Notes under the pieces: model-generated | What the model was told of the DNA's origin: nothing | Database searches by the model: none | Seen by the model: the letters and a program-made list of their open reading frames with translations, nothing else | Translations under genes and position numbers: made by a program | Assembly (NCBI RefSeq): GCF_000003815.2 | Contig: NC_049988.1 | Span: 7,637,776-7,701,775, forward strand | DNA: 64,000 nucleotides | Direction of reading: 5' to 3' | Source of the DNA: Branchiostoma floridae | Lineage: Eukaryota; Chordata; Leptocardii; Amphioxiformes; Branchiostomatidae | Shown: positions 25,472-37,200 of the stretch, in pieces | How the letters are laid out: the number at the start of each line of letters is the position of its first letter | Position numbering within the stretch: position 1 is the first letter of the stretch

Positions 25472-27206
25472 TAGGCTCTATGGGTGTATTTATGTTTCTG
25501 ATGTTTTTATGTTTATGAAACTCATGCCCTACGGCTTCCGGTTATTGCAAGGGAATGCACAGATATGATAACATAAATGGAATATATAATCTACCAGCAA
25601 ACAGGGTGGATCCAATGTAGACTTTGCCAGAAAATGCAGGTAACTATAAATGATACACCAATTTCATTACATTTTTCTTACTAAAAGGCCTTATAGCACA
25701 AGGTATGCATTGACAACAACAATGAAAATGAAAGTCACATCTTGTAGGTGGATTCAACACATCTAATTTCAGTCTGACAGATGCATAATTGTTATAACAT
25801 TGTAAAGGTTATTGATATCTCTTACATTTCATTCTTCATATTACAGTACCTTTTATGCTTAGTTCAGCAGCACAGTAATCCTATTCTACCACTTCCGAAG
25901 ATCCATCAACCTATTAAAGTAGTATAATAATGGTACAGTACTGATAAATTCTACCAGTTCTACTGTCAACACCAAAGAGGTTCTATTTGTAAACACAGAA
26001 CCCTCCTTGTCAGCACTGACCATCCTATGTAAATATTTACAAACAAAATACATCAAATCTATCATACACTAGTTCACCTTGGGTGATATGAAAGGTTTCT
26101 ATGGAAGAAAGCACACTCTACAATTACATGACATTGAGATAGGGAAGGGTAGGGATGCTAGAATTAGAATCCATTGTAAAGATTTTCTCATATACTATGT
26201 ATATGAATAGTACCAAATCCTGACCCTACATGATAGTACATCAGTACATGTGTAAATGATAGCTTACCTCGCATAATACATGAATGGTAGGTTGTCCCAC
26301 ACAACAACACTACAAGCATCAGTAGGAGACATGAATGACAGGAGTTATTGGGGTCAGCATCCCAAATTGTCCCTGCATCCAATCCAGCTCCCAATATGGG
26401 GCTATGGCATGCAACTGTGTGTGTGCTGAAATGCTTTTGAAATGAACCTTGAAATAATTTTACACTAACAGGATGTCATTAAGAGGAGGCTAGTCTTAAC
26501 GGAAATTGTGCATCCTAATTTCTTCCACATCGTATACGTTATTTAAGTGGTACATCCTCGTCTACGGTGCCCTTAAATGGTAAATGCTAAAGAAAATCAA
26601 ATTGCCCTGAAAAGAGTAATTAGATGTTTTTGATTAGTATGTACAGTATTGCAAGGATATGCATAGACAGCAGCTGCTATTTATCAGTCCTTTAATATTT
26701 CATTCAAGCTTTGCCCTGATCTTTGACCTGGACCTGCATCTCTGAGACCTGCAGGGTCAGTGCACTTGTTTCTTGGATCAGTGGCAATATTCCCTGTATG
26801 TGGGCTGCCACACGTCATACTCTCAATTGCTATTCACAAGACGTACCAGTCTTGCAACCAAAGTTGACACCCAAAATACCATATGGTACACTGAGACAAT
26901 CAGGAGACGTCGTATTTGGACTGTTCAAAAGAACACTTGGTAAATGCCCTGCTTAAAGGAATATTCTTAGTGAGATATTAAAACCAAGACTGCATTAAAG
27001 AAATCCAATGGTCACGAGATCCATAATGAAAATTTCTTTTGTTTTGCCAATAATTACCAATGTAGCACGTGTCATACAAATTCCTTGTTGACTCGTCAAC
27101 CCCTTGAGTTATGCCATCTACAAACACACCTTCTCACCGACAAACACAAACAGCACTCAAAACTTGGCAAAGTGAAACAAGAAGCGAGTGGAAACAGTCT
27201 CCTGAC

Positions 27207-27287
27207 TCCCGGGATTCAAACCTGCACCAAACCAGGGCCATCAAATCGCAAGCCCAGCACTGCTTAACCATTATGCCAAAGGCTCAG
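27207..27287 (-). mobile_element. tRNA-derived SINE head
   Basis: On the minus strand there is a box A match (TGGCATAATGG, plus 27278-27268) and a box B match (GGTTTGAATCC, plus 27222-27212) at tRNA-like spacing. No convincing acceptor stem was seen, so it is read as a SINE or tRNA relic, not a working tRNA gene. Confidence 0.55.
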
Positions 27288-28013
27288 AGAACTTGAGCCC
27301 ACTAAGCCAAGGTACCTACCTACCTAGTATCTTGACCCCCAGGTCGTTGGGGGGACAAGGTAACAAGGTTATAAAGGTAAAAAGGTAGCAGATCAGAATG
27401 ATATTGCCAAACTAAAATCCCTTGCTTGCCCAACCATCTCTATTGCCCATTAGGAAGAAGGAAGAAAGAAGCCCCTAAAAGCATGCACAAGATAGGCTAC
27501 AAGAAAGAGACCTGCACCTGTATCCAGTTTGTCCTGGCCCATCTGGTGACAGTTACCAGCTCCCCTGATGATCTTGACTTTTAACACAACCTTGTGCTCT
27601 TCTCCCCACCCAATTTTCAACCTCAGTAGACACACTTGGCTCACATGTCAAGACTACTCAGGAAGAAGACATAGCTTCATAATACAAACTCACCTTTAAC
27701 TTTTAAAACTTCACAAGTTCCCTTAAGCTTCTGTCTCTCAAGATGTATGTCTACTTTTAATATTCTATAGATAGAATCTTAAAGAAGACAAATTTGCTTG
27801 GCGACTAAGATGCACAGAAAGAGAAATAAATCACCTGAAATTCTATCAGGACCATCAATTTATTCTCTGTCTATAAGCCCCCTGGCTTTGGTGTAATAAA
27901 GACAAATGAGATGCCAGCGTGTCTTAACATAAGGACAAGGTTTGCTTACTTAATAGGTAAGTTAGAAACACCTGCCCTGTGGCCAAGGTAGCTGGTCCTG
28001 AAGGCTGAAGTTC

Positions 28014-28096
28014 TGAACATACTAAAATGATGATAACATGATGAAAAGTGAACATACTAAAATGATGATAACATGATGAAAAGTGAACATACTAAC
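28014..28096. repeat. Tandem repeat, 35-bp unit, about 2.3 copies
   Basis: Copies of GAACATACTAAAATGATGAT with its following bases are adjacent and nearly identical. Confidence 0.75.
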
Positions 28097-28129
28097 ATTT
28101 ATTTCATATTACTGAAATACATGAGTAAC

Positions 28130-28770
28130 ATATTCTGTACCAGAACTTGAGATATCAAACCCGGAAGTTCCGCTGCAGTACCATAGCAAGCCGATAGGGA
28201 GCCCAAAATCTACTTGTTTCTCATCATGATCTACCCACATACCAAATATCAAGAAAATCCTTTCAGGCGTTCTCCAGTTATGCTGGTCTTCTACAAATGA
28301 ACACACACACCATGAATGCCATTGAGGCTGAAAAACACAGTATATACAAGTTTTATAAGTTGACAATGATAGAATAGTGCCATGTTATAATCTATGAACC
28401 AACAGCGTCCATAGTTTTATCGTCCTGTCGTCTATGGAGCCGTGGAAGGTATCGAGAACTTCCCCATGCAGACTCCTAGCACGGGCGATCCAACATGGCG
28501 GCCGAGAATCACTTCGATCTTGACACCGGCGGACTAACTTGAAATAACTGGTGAATACGCAGGACTTGCTGCGTTTTTTAAATTTATAAATGTGTAAACA
28601 ATGTCTCCAGAGTGCCACACAAGGTCTTTGACCCATATACACTGCATATTAGAGTCGTTTGTGGTCGTTTGTGCTATTTCCGAGTCGTTTGTGGTCGTTT
28701 GTGGTATTTAGGCAGACCGCACACATACAAACGCTACCCAAAATACAACCTTCTTGGCGAAGGTAATTAT
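28130..28770 (+). mobile_element. Helentron-like element, probably interrupted
   Basis: The body at 28160-28310 includes CTGCAGTACCATAGCAAGCC and CCACATACCAAATATCAAG, then a short (AC)n. The family's terminal hairpin AACCTTCTTGGCGAAGGT lies at 28748-28765. In between are unrelated bases and two 30-bp tandem copies of a GAGTCGTTTGTGGTCG block (28651-28712), so either an insertion separates the ends or two copies are present. Confidence 0.45.
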
Positions 28771-30566
28771 ACTTTGAAGTTTGCAGGCTAAACTTTCAGT
28801 GATTTTCAGGGATGACACAATTAACAGACCTAGATTTTATAGTCTTTCCAGAATTACTTAGAGCATCATGACAATCTTTACAAATACTGGACACAAAACT
28901 GACTTCACTTGCATCAGTCCAGAAAGGAACTACCAAAGCCACAAAAACAAAACACTTGACACATTGCTTACATGTGGCTTTTTGTATAAATGGCTGTATT
29001 CGGTACAACTACAAGGCAAGGCGGACAATTTCCTGGCATTAAGCGTTGTAAGTGCAAAAGCTAGGACGCTACCATTTGACAGTTTCGGGACAAGGTATGC
29101 CATATAACACATTAATCAGCAGCATTTTTCCTTGACCTGTACTGTACTGTAGTCCTTCCTCCTACAACAACTTTGCTGGATAAGCACAGTAAAATGTGCT
29201 CCATAATGATGCATACATACAAAAATTGGTCATTAGTATGCCCCAAGGTAACTGTGTGCCCTGTGAGATTTAGAGCTTCTGTTTAACGTCTGGTACACAA
29301 GTCCAGGAATGAGACTGCATGTGTATAATATCAAAACACCAAAGGCAATGTACAGGGTTTAAGATATATTTTGGGAGTAGCTGCACTGGTGTACCTACCC
29401 TAAAAAGTTAGGTGCACAGAAAAAAAAATCGGGTGCAAAACAAAATTTTAAACCTGCTGCTCTGCATCTAAAAGTAAAATTCTTTGGCTAACTTTAAAGT
29501 TTAAACAGGTGAAGCATAATATGAAAGGCTTCGGCCTTTTTCCTGACACCTAAATGCCAAGAATATGATGTATACTAGTGTACGATCATATAGCCCCTAC
29601 TTTGCCCCTTGCGGGGTTATATGGGGGTAACCCATGATGATGATGATGATGTACATAACCCTACACAAAGTATTCTTGGTGCACCAGTACATGGAGAGTA
29701 AAAAAATTTTGGACAGCTCCAATTCTAGTGTACCAAAAAGTGTACACATGCATCCAGTATTTCCATCCGTCATTTAAGGTAGATTTCCTAGTAATACAAT
29801 GAACTTTGACAGTACACCACTTTGACACCACTTTGCCTTTCAGTACTTTACTTGAAATGTTGATGACACATTGGTGTTCAGAGGACAATGTGCAGCATTG
29901 CAGCACTAACTTAAGACGAAGTCTAAATGGCATGTTATCACACAGTTTGGGTCCTAATGTACCTCTTCTTTGACATCTTAATTGGTTTTTGTATCCATCT
30001 TCGTGACACTTTGAATGCAATATGAAAGACACTCAAGTCAAAAAGCATTAGTTGCTAGTCATTCATGCTTATGAATTATAAATCATGTCATAATAGAAAC
30101 CACTATTCTGTAGGATTGTACAATCTTCTGCATGTTCTTTAGTTGATTTTTTTTAATATTCACTCTATGTAATTGCTTTGTCTGATTATTATTATAGTCC
30201 CCAAAAGACTGGATCCATAATTCATACTATTGAGCCAGTATTACTTTGGCTTAACAAGTTGCAACTTGTACAATGTGCACTTTCCTCAATCAACGGGTAG
30301 TGTCTATTTCAAAATCTGTCAACAGACCACTGAATCTCTGATGTGAATTTTCATGACAGCTATAGCATCAAGCAATAATAGTGCTGAATGCCAAGGAAGG
30401 AGAAAGGGGTAGTTCTGCAAAATCAAAATGTATATAGCTACGCCTAGATGCCATCCTCATTCAATATTATCTTTTAATTGCTCCATCATTCAAGATACTA
30501 GCAGCTTATAACTATGAGAAGACATTTACTTACAAGGATGCGTGGAATAAAGGTTACAATTAAATG

Positions 30567-31157
30567 GGGAACGGGTTTTCTGCGCGTTAAAAATCTGCGC
30601 GCGCGTTAAAAATCTGTGCGTTAAAAAATTAAGTTGTGCATTTAGAAATTCTTAGGCAGAAAAATGTGACCCCATTATATGATTTTACATCTATTACCGG
30701 AATTTTTGGTTTGAAAAGCCCCTAATTTTTAGGTCCCTTGGGAATAGGCTAATTTGCATATCCAGAAGATTTCAAAATCACTTGAATTAGACACAAATAC
30801 ATGGAAAAATTACTAGTGTAAGGCTTTATATCATAAGATATAACTGCTTGAGGCTTTTTTCCATTCTACAAGCTTCATTTCATCTTTTCTCAAGCAGATT
30901 GTTTCACATGCAAATATCAACCTTTGTTGCGCGTTAAAAGTTAATGTTTGAAAATCCCTTTAAAACTCCTGGAAAGGGATATTTGTACTCTAGAATGCAA
31001 CAAGATGATACTTAATTTCATTTTGTGTTATCTTCTTCAAGCTTTTAAGTTTAAAACTGCAAAAAAGTTTTCAAATCCCCAGGGAATCAGCTAATTTGCA
31101 TATTTTAACGCGCATGTTTTTAACGCGCAAATTTTAACGCGCACAAAACCCCAACCC
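30567..31157. mobile_element. hAT-like non-autonomous transposon, 591 bp, 8-bp target duplication
   Basis: A perfect 8-bp direct repeat ATTAAATG flanks the element (30559-30566 and 31158-31165). The ends are imperfect inverted repeats: GGGAACGGGTTTTCTGCGCG at the left and the complement of GGGTTGGGGTTTTGTGCGCG at the right. Near each end there are several copies of GCGCGTTAAAA, inverted at the right. An 8-bp duplication is typical of hAT insertions. There is no transposase ORF. Confidence 0.8.
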
Positions 31158-31194
31158 ATTAAATGCATAAAGGTAAAGGTAAAGACAGGAAGCT

Positions 31195-31390
31195 GTTTTT
31201 AGGATATAGGGGCTGCGGGTTGGCTGTGTCTGGCAATAGTCTTGGAAGTCGGAGCAACGGAACCAGGGCTGTCTCCAGGACCCATCCCTTCATCCTGTGA
31301 TGGAAATTTGCTTGTTGGGAATGCCAAAAATTTCACTCCATCCGTCCCAAAAACCTGAACTTTGGTACATAGTACACTTATTCTGTGTAA
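31195..31390 (+). repeat. SINE-like repeat body
   Basis: It shares an ordered series of blocks (GGACCCATCCCTTCATCC, GATGGAAATTTGCT, CATCCGTCCCAAAA) with 47523-47625 in POLR1B. No tRNA head is clear. Confidence 0.5.
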
Positions 31391-32182
31391 TGCAAACTCC
31401 GCTATCCAGAGCTGGTTTGGCAGGCCGCTATAAGCGAGATTTAATCAGGCTAGGTACATACGATTGATGAAAATGTGTTTTTATAAGCTTAACATGATTT
31501 TACAAGGAAAATTAACAACACTGGCTCTAAAACAATGAGAGGGATGGAAAAAAATATAATGCTGGAGGCAGTCCTGAAAAGAACCCATCCCTCTCCTTCC
31601 ACCGCCTTGTATTAACCCAATCAAATGGTGGTCATACATTGTGTCACAATCAAATATTGAAACATTACATAAAGTGCCATTGTTGTCTGTACTAGTACAT
31701 GTATCAATAAAAGGAAAAGGAGGTCATCACTATGGCTAACAAACAGTGCCTATCAACAGCTACATGTATGTGCCCAATGACCTATTGTAAAATAAACAAT
31801 GCTTTAAGGCATACAGCCAATTTGTAATAGGCATTTAATCAAGATTCATTAATTACTGATAAATAAGACAATTTGATTTGTCTCAGTAAAGAGTTGAACT
31901 GTACTTAACTAAGGGTTGTGAATACACACTGTACAAACAGTCCATTCAGGTGATTAGTTAATATTTGTGTCAGGGACAAGGAAGAGGCAAACACTATCAT
32001 TTACTGAGCAATTAAGGTTAAGAAGTGGAAACTAAGAATAAGTACACCTGTTTTAACCTGATGGTACTAACTTACTACAAGTCACAATAGGGATACTGCA
32101 TGTAGTCTAGAAGATATGCAAGTTACTGGATGGGGTTGCAGGTTTAAAATGTTGTGTACAGTGGATATAGTGTCTAAAAGAA

Positions 32183-32268
32183 CTCTCCAATCAGGGGTTA
32201 GGCTCTGGCTTGTTTTGGACAAGTTTGTAGTCATTTTTATCAGGCTTCTTTTTGCTATGCTTGGAGAG
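32183..32268. mobile_element. Decayed MITE related to 25351-25471
   Basis: It starts CTCTCCAATCAGGGG and ends GCTTGGAGAG, the end motifs of the palindromic family, but the arms are eroded. Confidence 0.4.
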
Positions 32269-32473
32269 TAATATATTCGAAGAACCCACAACTTGAGCAT
32301 TCTGCAGATGTGACATCGTTAAGAGGCCGTTAACTATCCAAAAACTGTATTTCATCATGCGCAATGATCTGCAAGGTCTTCCAACGAACTCAAACTTTCA
32401 AAGCCTTTTCAAAATTCCTCATTCAACAGTATCAGATGTGATCAGATGTCTTCAAGGTTTTCAATGAATGATT

Positions 32474-32640
32474 GAACAGGATTGGACAAGTCCATTGGCC
32501 CAACGCCCAGGGCAAGTGCCGATCAGGCAAGCCCATCTTTTGAAGGGTGGGATTCTCCATTTGTACCGTGGATTGGTCCACCAGACTAACTTTCATCCCA
32601 GTAGCTTGCCTAACTGACAAGCCCTAGAGGCCTGTCAGAT
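32474..32640. mobile_element. Relative of the CAGGG-ended element at 56964-57684
   Basis: It contains GGACAAGTCCATTGGCCC and GGGCAAGTG/CAGGCAAGC blocks in the order found at the left end of 56964-57684, then a GCTTGCC/GACAAGCCC right side. Its borders are approximate. Confidence 0.4.
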
Positions 32641-32686
32641 TCCCGTATCGCTCTGGCTTTCTAACTATTGGTCAATAATTGGTCAA

Positions 32687-32752
32687 AAACCAACTATTTA
32701 TGAGTGTATCCAAAATACACGCTTACTTTCCAACTATTCCTGACAATGAAAA
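32687..32752. repeat. 66-bp repeat, copy 1
   Basis: Identical base for base, as far as I can compare, with 63935-64000 at the right edge. It starts AAACCAACTATTTATGAGTG. The two are 31 kb apart in direct orientation. The second copy is cut by the window end, so its true length is unknown. Confidence 0.85.
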
Positions 32753-33138
32753 ATCAATCCTACTATTAAAATCAAAGAACCCACACATTATAAAAGAAGT
32801 GGGTAAATTCGTCTTCCACTGCCTAAAGAGAAGAAGTCTAACCCAACAAAACCAGTAAATTGTACACTAGCATAGCATATAGTCATAGAATGTAGTTCCT
32901 AGCACCTTTGTATTTTCCTTATTTACATGTTGTTTGTACCTGCAATTAGCCCTCGGGCAAGAACTACTTGCAATAAACATATCATTGGTCAATAATGTGC
33001 AAGCGTCATGAGCCATTCCCACACAGCACTGCTGATCCAATTTTTTCTTACTATTATAAGATTTCCTTTCTGCGAGTAAAATGCTTTTATTTGAAATGTG
33101 TCTTTTAAATTTCAAGCCGTACCAATACCCAATTTGTT

Positions 33139-33276
33139 CGGGAGCCAAGGCAGGTCTTCCTGAGGACCTCAGATAAGCACACTGGGGATTGTTACTGTGC
33201 AGGGAGAGCTTGCCTGCCTAGACCTGCCCTGCCAAACAAATTCTCTGCCAGTCCTGGCTAAAAGTCTGTTTTTTCA
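33139..33276. mobile_element. Diverged relative of the fold-back MITE at 2453-2681
   Basis: Shared blocks in order are GCCAAGGCAGGT, CCTCAGATAAGCAC, AACAAATTCTCTGCC and CCTGGCTAAAAGTCTG. One end is truncated. Confidence 0.55.
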
Positions 33277-33855
33277 GGTACTGTACTAAGGCTATCATGG
33301 CTATAGGGCAAGTGAATTCGGCCTGTAAGACTCAACAATGTTCAAAAACAACAGCAGGTATAATTTGTTGATATGGGACCCTAAATCGGTTAGATCGTAT
33401 AATTTGCACTCACTTGTTACTTGAGCTGTGCTAAGCCTTGTAGATAAACACAAAGAAGAAACTGCTGTTTACTCAAACGTGCACGACGTGTACATGTGCA
33501 GTAGGATTAGGTCTAGCCTAGATACCTAACTGTTTCTAGCCCTAGGGCCTACACAGGTCAGCTCCTGGGTTCCAGGGCCAACATGCCCCCAAGGGAATTT
33601 CACCTTCAGGCAACGGTCTCACTCATGCGGGCCTGTGTAGAATTTTCCGGGGGTAATGTTGGTCCTAGAGCCGATGAGTTGGCCTGTTTATGACCTGGAC
33701 ATGAACATCCATGATCCAGGCCATATGCCGCACCGCTGCACATAAATCGGTCGATGGGCTTGCGGAACACGTAACATAAACATCGAGAAATTCTGCCTAT
33801 AGACAGGATTTCGCAGCCATCTGTGATCAAACTTGTGTTCATGTCAACAACATAC

Positions 33856-34215
33856 CTGTGATTTCACTCCGCCTCACGTTGCGTCCATTCCGCGCCAGAA
33901 TTCGTCAGAAATCCGTCCTCACGGGAGACCACTTCCCCCTTAGTAGTGCCTCCCTCAGTGATCCGCCGCTCGACTCCCACCTGTGACGTGACCTATGACC
34001 CGAAGTCTTTTAAAGCGCCAAAATATTTCACAGAGCAAAACCCCGTTATATGACTTGCATTAGCTCTACAACAAGCTAAAACTGCTAATATTAGTTAACA
34101 ACACTTAATAACTTGTTAACATGCTAGTTAATGAAGGTTTTAGCTGTTCAACCGCGTCGCTACTGTGTCAGTTTCAATAACTAAGGTCAAAGGTTACCAG
34201 CCCACAAGGCCCAAG
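33856..34215. promoter_or_regulatory. CpG-rich, probably bidirectional promoter region
   Basis: CpG dinucleotides rise sharply compared with the flanks and there is no TATA-box initiation site evident, as is usual for housekeeping genes. The POLR1B ATG follows at 34216. On the minus strand, ATCACAG|GTATGTTG at 33856/33855 is a strong donor, which suggests a non-coding first exon leaving to the left, perhaps of the NXPE-like gene. This is inference from one splice site and base composition. Confidence 0.45.
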
Positions 34216-37200
34216 ATGGCGGCTCCGGGAACAGAAGAAGTCCCGAGTCTGAGAAACCTGACCAAAGCTCGCTATGGACGACCGGAAAAGACACAACACA
34301 GGGTAAGAACTTAATACAGACATATGATACGTGGGTCTTTTGAATATTACGTCGTTCCTAACTGTATTAGAGATAGCAGAAGAGCCAAACTCCTGCCCCC
34401 CTCCCCCTTCGTGATTTTTACAAGTGCAAGCATGTTGGCCTAAAAGTGAACAGAAAGAAAACGATTGTTCTTATCTTATTAGATAATGCTGATGCGTTGT
34501 GAAGTAAATACATATAAAAAGTTTGTTAGATTTGTTGTGATATCAGTATTGTTACAAGAAGTAAGATAGCCGTTAACACCCCTACAAACTCTGTGAACTT
34601 AGAATAGTCCAATACATGCATATTAAGCAGAATGTGCTCTGATAGCAAGACAGCAAGGACATTCGATCTCTTTCCTACCGGACCTTGGACTGAGCACACA
34701 TGCAGAACTGTATCCTACTAACACTTTACTGAATACATAGTCTAGTAGTACAAGCAGTCTCTGCCTGAATCCTTACAAGAACCACCAACGGGTACAACAT
34801 GGTGTCAGACTGATCGAACCCATCATCTTCTCGGAAGAAGAAGGAAAAAGGTGAAGTTTGCAGAGAAAACTCCACGCCACGAAGAGAGACGAGCGGGGAA
34901 AAAAGGTACAATCTTTACATTCCTTCAACCCCAGGAGAGTCTGGAGTCTGGAAAAGGGTGTAAGAGATACCCTAGGCAAGGCGAAGTGTCCTAGAAACGT
35001 CACCCGGCTACTTAACAAGACATCTGTTTCTTGACAAGGTAGTTAGCAGTGAAAGGTCCTAGAAAGGTGCTAGCCAATCCATCAAGACTTTGACAGTTCC
35101 AAAACAATATGGCTGCGCCCATGTAGAAACCTGGCTGAAGGTGAAGATTGCTGTGTAACGGGTGTACTAGACGACACAACAGACGAACTATGGAATCATA
35201 TGGTGGTAAATGTCCGGAAATTGACTGGACCAGCCCAGCCCTAGATGAGGCATGGAAGAGATTTAAGGAACATGTAGAACTGATGTTCTCCGGTCCATTA
35301 AAAGACCAGGACGAAGAGGTCAAGATCTCGTACTTGAAGATCTGGATAAACCCGTCTGGTAGAGACATATTGAACACGTTTGAGTATGCACAAGACGACG
35401 ACAAGAAAAAACTGAAAACGTACTACGACAAATTTGCAACGTATGTCAAGCCAAAATCAAACCAGGTGCTGGCGAGATACAAATTCCACAACCGAACCCA
35501 AGGCCCGAATGAGCCAGTGGAACAGTTTATTAGAGCATTAATCAATCTAGCGAAAGATTGTAATTTCAAGGATACCAACGAAATGGTATTAGACCGGTTA
35601 GTGTTCGGGACCAACTCAAACGAAGTTAGGAAGAAACTGATCGGCAAGGGGTCTGAACTGACGTTGGATGAGGCCATACGGGTGGCCAGGACCTATGAGT
35701 CCGACCAATCAACTTTGAAATCGATCGCCCAACCAGTTCCCAGCAACGACGTGCATGGAGTGCAGACCCAACACAGGACACCCTACGTCCCGCCCAGACC
35801 TTTCAGAAAAACTAGAGCAACAGGGGGTGGCGGGAGAGGAAAGCCCAGGTACACGAGGCCAACCAACGCATGTGGAAGATGTGGCAAAGGCCACAACACA
35901 GCAGACAAGTGTCCTGCAAACGGAAAAGAATGCAGAAAGTGCGGAAAAAAGAACCACTTTGCTGCAGTGTGCCGATCGAAGAGTGTGAGCGAAGAAGGAT
36001 CTTCATAGGGAATTCCAAGACTTCCACATAGAGGCAGTACACAAGAAGAAAGTTGAGGGAGACCAGGCTTTCGTCGACCTACACATCGCCGGAGCCAGCG
36101 AAAGCCTCAAGTGCAAGTTGGATACGGGAGCACAGGTAAATGTGCTACCCGAAAGGGACTGGATCAAGCTGAGGAGCAGAAACTCCAGTCTTGAACCGAC
36201 AAAAACTCGTTTGTTTGGCTACGGAAACACTCCTTTAGAAGTAAAAGGAAAGTGCAGCCTACGATGCAACTACAAAGGAAGATCCGGAACGCTAGATTTC
36301 TTTGTGGTAAAAGCCAATGCGACTCCGGTCCTGAGTTTAAAGGCATGTCTGTCCCTAAAACTGATCCAGCTGGTACTCACCGTTAAGTCAAGCGAGACAG
36401 CGGAAAGCATCAAGCAAGAGTACAGCGACGTGTTCCAGGGGATAGGACGACTCCCTGGCGAATACAGAATCACAGTGGACCCAAACGTAGAACCGGTAGT
36501 CCACGCACCGAGGAAGTTCCCAGTATCACTGAGGGAGCCTTTGAAGAAAGAACTTGATCGTATGGAATCTCTAGGGGTCATACAGAAGGTAGATGAACCC
36601 ACCGAATGGGTAAACTCACTAGTTGTAGTAGAGAAGCCCAAGACAGGGAAGTTGAGGATATGTCTAGATCCGCGGGATCTCAACAAGGCTATAAAGCGCG
36701 AACATTACCAGCTTCCAACGCTGGAGGACATCTCCACGCGTCTCGCAGGGTCGAAGTACTTTGCCGTGGTAGATGCGAGATCTGGATATTGGCAGATCTG
36801 TTTGGACGAAGAGAGTTCCAAGCTGACCACTTTCAACACGGCATTCGGACGGTACTGCTTCACACGTCTTCCTTTTGGCGTCCATTCGGCGCAGGAAGTT
36901 TTCCAGAAGAAGATGGACAGCATCTTCGGAGGTCTCGAGGGTGTTGAGGTAATCGTGGATGACGTACTGGTCCATGGCCCAACAGAAGAGGAGCTAAATA
37001 GGCGCTTCCGGAACATGCTACAGCGAGCAAGAGAATGCAACGTAAAGTTGAATGAAGAGAAGTGCGTACTGGCGGCACAAGAAGTAGGCTTCTTTGGTCA
37101 TATTCTGACCGGGGATGGGTTAAAACCGGATCCCAAGAAGGTGGATGCAATCACCAACATGAAAAGCCCCACCAGTAAGGCTGAACTAATGACAATGCTT

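Larger units (their letters stand above)
20777..33855. other. Repeat-rich interval with no recognised coding exon
   Basis: Between the first NXPE-like coding exon and the POLR1B promoter. ORFs here are short and I recognise none. Minus-strand open stretches at 20900-21482 could be untranslated exon but have no motif. Dated features include MITEs (23500-23707, 25351-25471, 32183-32268, 33139-33276), a hAT-like element (30567-31157), SINE pieces (27207-27287, 31195-31390), Helentron-like pieces (24190-24260, 28130-28770) and a possible LINE tail with a TGA microsatellite (about 29585-29652). If the donor at 33855 belongs to the NXPE-like gene, this interval is its 5' intron. Confidence 0.5.

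Noticed and set aside
27207-27287. Functional tRNA gene on the minus strand
   Set aside because: Boxes A and B match, but no good acceptor stem or anticodon arm was found by eye; a SINE head is more likely. A tRNA covariance-model scan would decide.
28498-28545. Plus-strand ATGGCGGCC start in good context
   Set aside because: It stops after 15 codons; the area is repeat-like and no splice donor extends it.
33560-33680. Inverted repeat around CCAACAT and ACCCCCGG blocks
   Set aside because: Arms are short and imperfect with no clear ends or target duplication; not enough to call an element.
36118-36120. Start of Pol at 36118
   Set aside because: The codon is TTG inside the protease site LDTGA; the frame is open back to 35989, so this is not a start.
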